Shown: in pieces, positions 34,491-37,366 of the stretch
Layout of the letters: each line of letters starts with the position of its first letter
How positions within the stretch are numbered: the first letter of the stretch is position 1
Source of the DNA: Acetobacterium malicum subsp. dehalogenans DSM 11527
GTDB lineage: Bacteria; Bacillota; Clostridia; Eubacteriales; Eubacteriaceae
Length of the DNA: 37,366 bases
Direction of reading: 5' to 3'
Assembly: GCF_000472665.1 (NCBI RefSeq)
Contig: NZ_AXAC01000041.1
Location: 1-37,366 of the forward strand
Position numbers and translations under genes: made by a program
Notes under the pieces: model-generated
The model's input: only the letters and a program-made list of their open reading frames with translations
The model's database searches: none
Told to the model about the DNA's origin: nothing

Positions 34491-36097
34491 TTGACCTGTT
34501 CAGCAGCATGATTGATATCACCCAACAGCGAGTTCAGCGTTCCAATAATAGTATTAAGAGCATCGGAAATCGTATTGAAATCGCCACCAAAGGAACTGAC
34601 ATTTTCCAAATTGAGATTTCCATTGCCGATTTCTTCGGTTACTGTGGAAATTTCTCCTACTATTTTTTTGAATCCACTCCCCATTGAGTTAACCGACTGT
34701 TTTAATTCATCAAAACTCCCGCGGTAAGAGCCGTTTACGGTAACTTTCAGATTCCCTTGTGAAATCTCATCCATAACATCCGTGACCTCTTGGAGCGGCT
34801 TCGCTATTTCACCAAGAATACCATTCATTCCACTGATCAGTTCCAGCCATGAGCCAGCGAATTTGGTTTCATCCGCTCGGGCATCGAGCTGACCATCAAT
34901 TGCCGCATGGGTCAGCATACTTGCATCATCAATCAGATTGCCAATGGTATTTTTCACCTCCGTCAAGCTATCTCCAATCGCTTTAAATTGCGCATACACT
35001 TCGTTAGTATACTGGCCTGGTTCATCGACATGTAAATCAAGATCAAGATTTCCCTCCGACAAGCGATGCAGGTTGTCCGCCAGTCGAACTACCGCATTGC
35101 TGCGATAATTATTTACACTCATTACCGGTGTTGTGTCGTGGGATACTTCTACATAACCGATCTTTTCACCATTTTTGTCGATGAGGTTCATCGTATCCAT
35201 CCGATAATATCGTTCGCGGAATTCAAAGCGATATTCGGCATAGCCAAGTTCATTCAATTGATCCCCATTGCCATTTAACATTGTCACGCCGCAGTTCTCA
35301 GTATGACACATTTCCAGATTACAGGTATGACAATCGATACCGCGAATGTCTTCCCGTTTTTCGGCTGTGCCGGTCATTTTCATCAGATCTTCAAGAATTT
35401 TGTTGACAAAAACCATTTTCATGTCTTTATCGGTGGTGGTCACCCGGTACGGTAAAGCATCCAGAATTGCTAAATAATATTCCATATTTGTGGTGACTGT
35501 CGCCATGGCCTGATTTGCCTGCCCAAGAGCTTTTTTATAATCACCGGCTAAGTCATTTTCTACACTTTTGTCAAAATACACTTTTTTCTCGACCAATTCC
35601 GGCATCATAACAAAATAATCGAGGAGTTTTTTCATCGACTTTTGAGCCGCAACTAAATTACTTCCCAGCCAGTCTTTATCCGATAGTGGGCTGATCGTTT
35701 CTGACAGATCTCCATCTGCCAGTTTTTTTGCAATTTCCGACTGCGTCTTGTTATTTTCCGCCAGTAATGAAAGCGCATAAGCAATTTCTCCCAACTGATC
35801 CTGGGGTTTATCAGATCTTAACCCAACTTCAATGTCCCCATCCGCCATCCGGTTAGCGGCCTCTGCCAGACTGGTTATTCTGTTTGAGGTCTCTTTCATT
35901 CCCAATACAATTACACCAACAATAACAGCTAAACCGATTACATAAATCAGCAACAAATTGTTTTGAATCTCTGCAAACTGATCAACATTCTGACTTGTCA
36001 CCACCATTGCAATAGCTGCAATTGCACCAAATATTAATGCTACTGGTAAAACAACTGTCATCAGGATCTTTGCCAACAAACTCTTTTCATGTTTCAT
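33767..36097 (-). CDS. Methyl-accepting chemotaxis protein with cysteine-rich PAS
   Basis: Chemoreceptor of 776 residues with the same plan as its neighbour: two membrane helices near the N-terminus joined by a very short outer loop, HAMP, a cytoplasmic PAS domain, a further HAMP-like stretch and the signalling hairpin. The PAS cysteines are C256, C259, C264 and C269, so the motif is C-x2-C-x4-C-x4-C, shifted by one residue pattern from the first receptor. The PAS region differs much more than the signalling half, which suggests different ligands feeding the same kinase arrays. An AAGGAGA site precedes the ATG. It has its own promoter and a ~160-nt leader. Confidence 0.92.
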   Translation of the reverse strand: MKHEKSLLAKILMTVVLPVALIFGAIAAIAMVVTSQNVDQFAEIQNNLLLIYVIGLAVIVGVIVLGMKETSNRITSLAEAANRMADGDIEVGLRSDKPQDQLGEIAYALSLLAENNKTQSEIAKKLADGDLSETISPLSDKDWLGSNLVAAQKSMKKLLDYFVMMPELVEKKVYFDKSVENDLAGDYKKALGQANQAMATVTTNMEYYLAILDALPYRVTTTDKDMKMVFVNKILEDLMKMTGTAEKREDIRGIDCHTCNLEMCHTENCGVTMLNGNGDQLNELGYAEYRFEFRERYYRMDTMNLIDKNGEKIGYVEVSHDTTPVMSVNNYRSNAVVRLADNLHRLSEGNLDLDLHVDEPGQYTNEVYAQFKAIGDSLTEVKNTIGNLIDDASMLTHAAIDGQLDARADETKFAGSWLELISGMNGILGEIAKPLQEVTDVMDEISQGNLKVTVNGSYRGSFDELKQSVNSMGSGFKKIVGEISTVTEEIGNGNLNLENVSSFGGDFNTISDALNTIIGTLNSLLGDINHAAEQVNAGANQVSDSSQALAQGSTEQASSIQELTASITEIADQTKNNAVNANKARELATDVMDNADKGNHQMTEMQQSMVEINKSSEDISKIIKVIDDIAFQTNILALNAAVEAARAGQHGKGFAVVAEEVRTLAARSADAAKETTGLIEGSISKVAEGTKIADETASALDEIVGGIAKVNDLIGNIATASNEQATGIAQINMGVEQVAQVVQQNSATAEESAAASEELSGQSILLKQMIDQFQLR

Positions 36098-36417
36098 TCT
36101 TTTTCTCCTTCTAATTTTTTCTTGAGATCATCCTATACTTATTTATTTTTACCCCTTTATTTATCAAATAATTATGCTGTGTTCCTGGGATAGAGGGTGT
36201 TGTTTCTCTTCACCACATCGGTGTATTTTTTTATAAATCTCACTCATTGAATTTTACTCATGATCAACATTATATCGGATTATTTTCGAAATCTCAATTG
36301 TTATTTGAATTCTTTATCTAAATACTTATATTCACTTACTATTATTTAATCGTCAACCGTAAAAAATACTTTAGTTTCATTTAAATTTAATGTTCGTCGT
36401 GAACATCTTTCATTTCT
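36098..36417. other. AT-rich leader of the second chemoreceptor gene
   Basis: No gene is visible. On the - strand it holds the receptor promoter, a long leader and a small CACC/GGTG hairpin at about 36217-36232. I looked for a cyclic-di-GMP riboswitch core here and did not see one. Confidence 0.5.
36269..36297 (-). promoter_or_regulatory. Promoter of the second chemoreceptor gene
   Basis: On the - strand TTGAGA (36292-36297) and a perfect TATAAT (36269-36274) are 17 bases apart. The layout closely resembles the promoter of the first receptor. Confidence 0.65.
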
Positions 36418-36455
36418 CTAAAAAGTAAACCAGCCGAAGCTTTCTTCAGCTGGTT
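36418..36455 (-). terminator. Terminator after the small unknown gene
   Basis: AACCAGC-C-GAAG and CTTC-A-GCTGGTT (36428-36439, 36444-36455) form an 11-bp stem with one mismatch around CTTT. On the - strand TTTACTTTTTA follows. Confidence 0.78.
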
Positions 36456-36488
36456 CGTGGAAACCATCTTTTTCAATCTTTTGCGTTT

Positions 36489-36893
36489 TTAATGGGAACT
36501 GCTATAAACCAGATCATTTTTTTCAAAGTCAAAGGTATTGTTGATGTGCCCCAGAATGATCAGCACCTTGCTTAAATTTTCAAAATAGACTTCATCATAT
36601 TTGGCACTTCCAATATCAAATCCTTTCAGTGTGGGTAATAATTCTTCAGCCCGATCATGATTACTATCCACGGTGGTACACAGCTTATAGAGCTTTTTAA
36701 ACTGATATTCATCAACCAGATAAAATCGGCTGTCATCAATTCCATTTTGAATATTCTCCAAAAACCATCGATGAATCTGATTTGTTTTTTTAAACCGCCC
36801 CATCACTTCAGAAGCCACTGCCCAGGGCTTAAGCCGCAATTGTTTAAGATCTACACCCTTTTCACATTTATATAAAACACTTTCTAATCCCAT
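36489..36893 (-). CDS. Hypothetical protein
   Basis: Protein of 134 residues that I do not recognise. It has no signal peptide or membrane segment, is mixed in charge and looks mostly helical in its second half (ENLSKVLIILGHIN). A TAGGAG site precedes the ATG, and it has both a promoter (TTGACT, 17 bases, TAAAAT) and a terminator, so it is very likely a real, separately transcribed gene. It is not obviously related to the chemoreceptors or to the transposase on its flanks. Confidence 0.75.
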   Translation of the reverse strand: MGLESVLYKCEKGVDLKQLRLKPWAVASEVMGRFKKTNQIHRWFLENIQNGIDDSRFYLVDEYQFKKLYKLCTTVDSNHDRAEELLPTLKGFDIGSAKYDEVYFENLSKVLIILGHINNTFDFEKNDLVYSSSH

Positions 36894-37017
36894 GTTAGTC
36901 TCCTACATTTATCGTTAGGACTTGTTGCTTTTTAAGTTTCTATCTGAGTTTCTCAAAATCGCGTTATCAAAAAAGCTATCCTATTTAAAAACCCTTTACA
37001 CTGATTCTCTATCTATC

Positions 37018-37046
37018 ATTTTACCCACCATGTTTCATTAAGTCAA
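37018..37046 (-). promoter_or_regulatory. Promoter of the small unknown gene
   Basis: On the - strand TTGACT (37041-37046) and TAAAAT (37018-37023) are 17 bases apart, giving a leader of about 118 nt. Confidence 0.55.
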
Positions 37047-37099
37047 TTATTATCAGACCGCTAATCAATTTATTTTGTTATTTACTCAACTTTCCCAGC

Positions 37100-37237
37100 T
37101 CTAAAAATCAGCTGAGACTTTACAACAACACACTCTGCAGCTTCTGAAAAACAGAAGTTGACAGAAAAATGCACCCAACGTCTGATATAATGAAAATGCA
37201 AACTAACAAAAATCAGACAGGAAAGGTGCATACCACT
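37100..37237 (+). mobile_element. Probable left end of an IS4-type element
   Basis: Non-coding stretch ahead of the transposase start. It contains a small hairpin CTTCTG/CAGAAG (37141-37157), of a kind that can shield insertion sequences from outside transcription, and an extended -10 TGATATAAT (37183-37191). The exact inverted-repeat end cannot be placed because the right end is outside the window. Confidence 0.4.
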
Positions 37238-37366
37238 ATGATAAACCAAAACAACCCATCTGAACAGACAAAAATTGCATTTTTAAAAGCTTTTAAGGCA
37301 TTGAAACTGGCAGGATTACTCAGAGATTCCGGGATCCGTAAAGCACAGGGTATAAAAGTTGCTCAA
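37238..37366 (+). CDS. IS4-type transposase, N-terminal part
   Basis: The first 43 codons of a gene cut by the right edge of the window. It begins MINQNNPSEQTKIAFLKAFK behind a GGAAAGGTG site. This N-terminus resembles clostridial IS4-family DDE transposases as I recall them; the catalytic region is not visible, so intactness is unknown. It is the only forward gene after 5 kb and probably marks an insertion. Confidence 0.65.
   Translation, partial: MINQNNPSEQTKIAFLKAFKALKLAGLLRDSGIRKAQGIKVAQ

Noticed and set aside
37158-37191. TTGACA-TATAAT promoter for the transposase
   Set aside because: The spacing is 22 bases, too long; an extended -10 alone is more plausible.
1-37366. CRISPR array, tRNA or rRNA genes
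   Set aside because: No spaced direct-repeat series and no cloverleaf or rRNA-like sequence was noticed on either strand.

Overview
The window looks like chromosomal DNA of an anaerobic, low-to-mid GC Firmicute. The best guess is an acetogen of the Eubacteriaceae (Acetobacterium-like). This rests on gene content read by eye: hybrid-cluster protein, AsrABC sulfite reductase, a rubredoxin-less flavodiiron protein, the DapL lysine route, CIRCE-controlled htpG and multi-domain chemoreceptors. No database search was possible, so the genus is an inference. Only the first gene block runs on the + strand; nearly everything from 5.1 kb to 36.9 kb is on the - strand.

Layout. 1-561: gene-free leader with a palindrome placed as for a Crp/Fnr-type activator ahead of hcp. 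562-5042: hcp and asrABC, separated by a large hairpin, then a two-way terminator shared with convergent fprA (5119-6306). 6509-10388: a MalT-like LuxR regulator overlapping an APC permease. 10539-12401: an ABC-F ATPase behind its own promoter, a 32-codon leader ORF and two tandem terminator hairpins, which is the layout of antibiotic-sensing attenuation. 12454-14449: htpG with a perfect CIRCE. 14569-17912: a TrmB-like regulator, lysA and dapL as one lysine/diaminopimelate operon. 17976-21211: a MORN lipoprotein, azlCD and a MocR-type regulator.

21290-29652 is the most interesting part: a beta-CASP RNase-like protein, then a complete RsbR-RsbS-RsbT-RsbX stressosome set, then a 1028-residue hybrid histidine kinase and a REC-HD-GYP response regulator. 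No sigma factor or RsbU/V/W is present, so the output appears to be phosphorelay and cyclic-di-GMP turnover. The kinase begins with what looks like a degenerate RsbT domain. Two genes of the module are out of frame: rsbX by an exact 13-bp tandem duplication, and rsbR by one missing A in an A-run that is also a possible -1 slippery site.

29749-37366: a DUF815 AAA+ ATPase, two tandem chemoreceptors with nearly identical signalling halves and cysteine-rich cytoplasmic PAS domains, an unknown small protein, and the first 43 codons of an apparent IS4-type transposase cut by the window edge. The same kind of cysteine cluster occurs in the PAS domain of the RsbR-like protein, which may link stressosome and chemotaxis to a common redox or metal signal.
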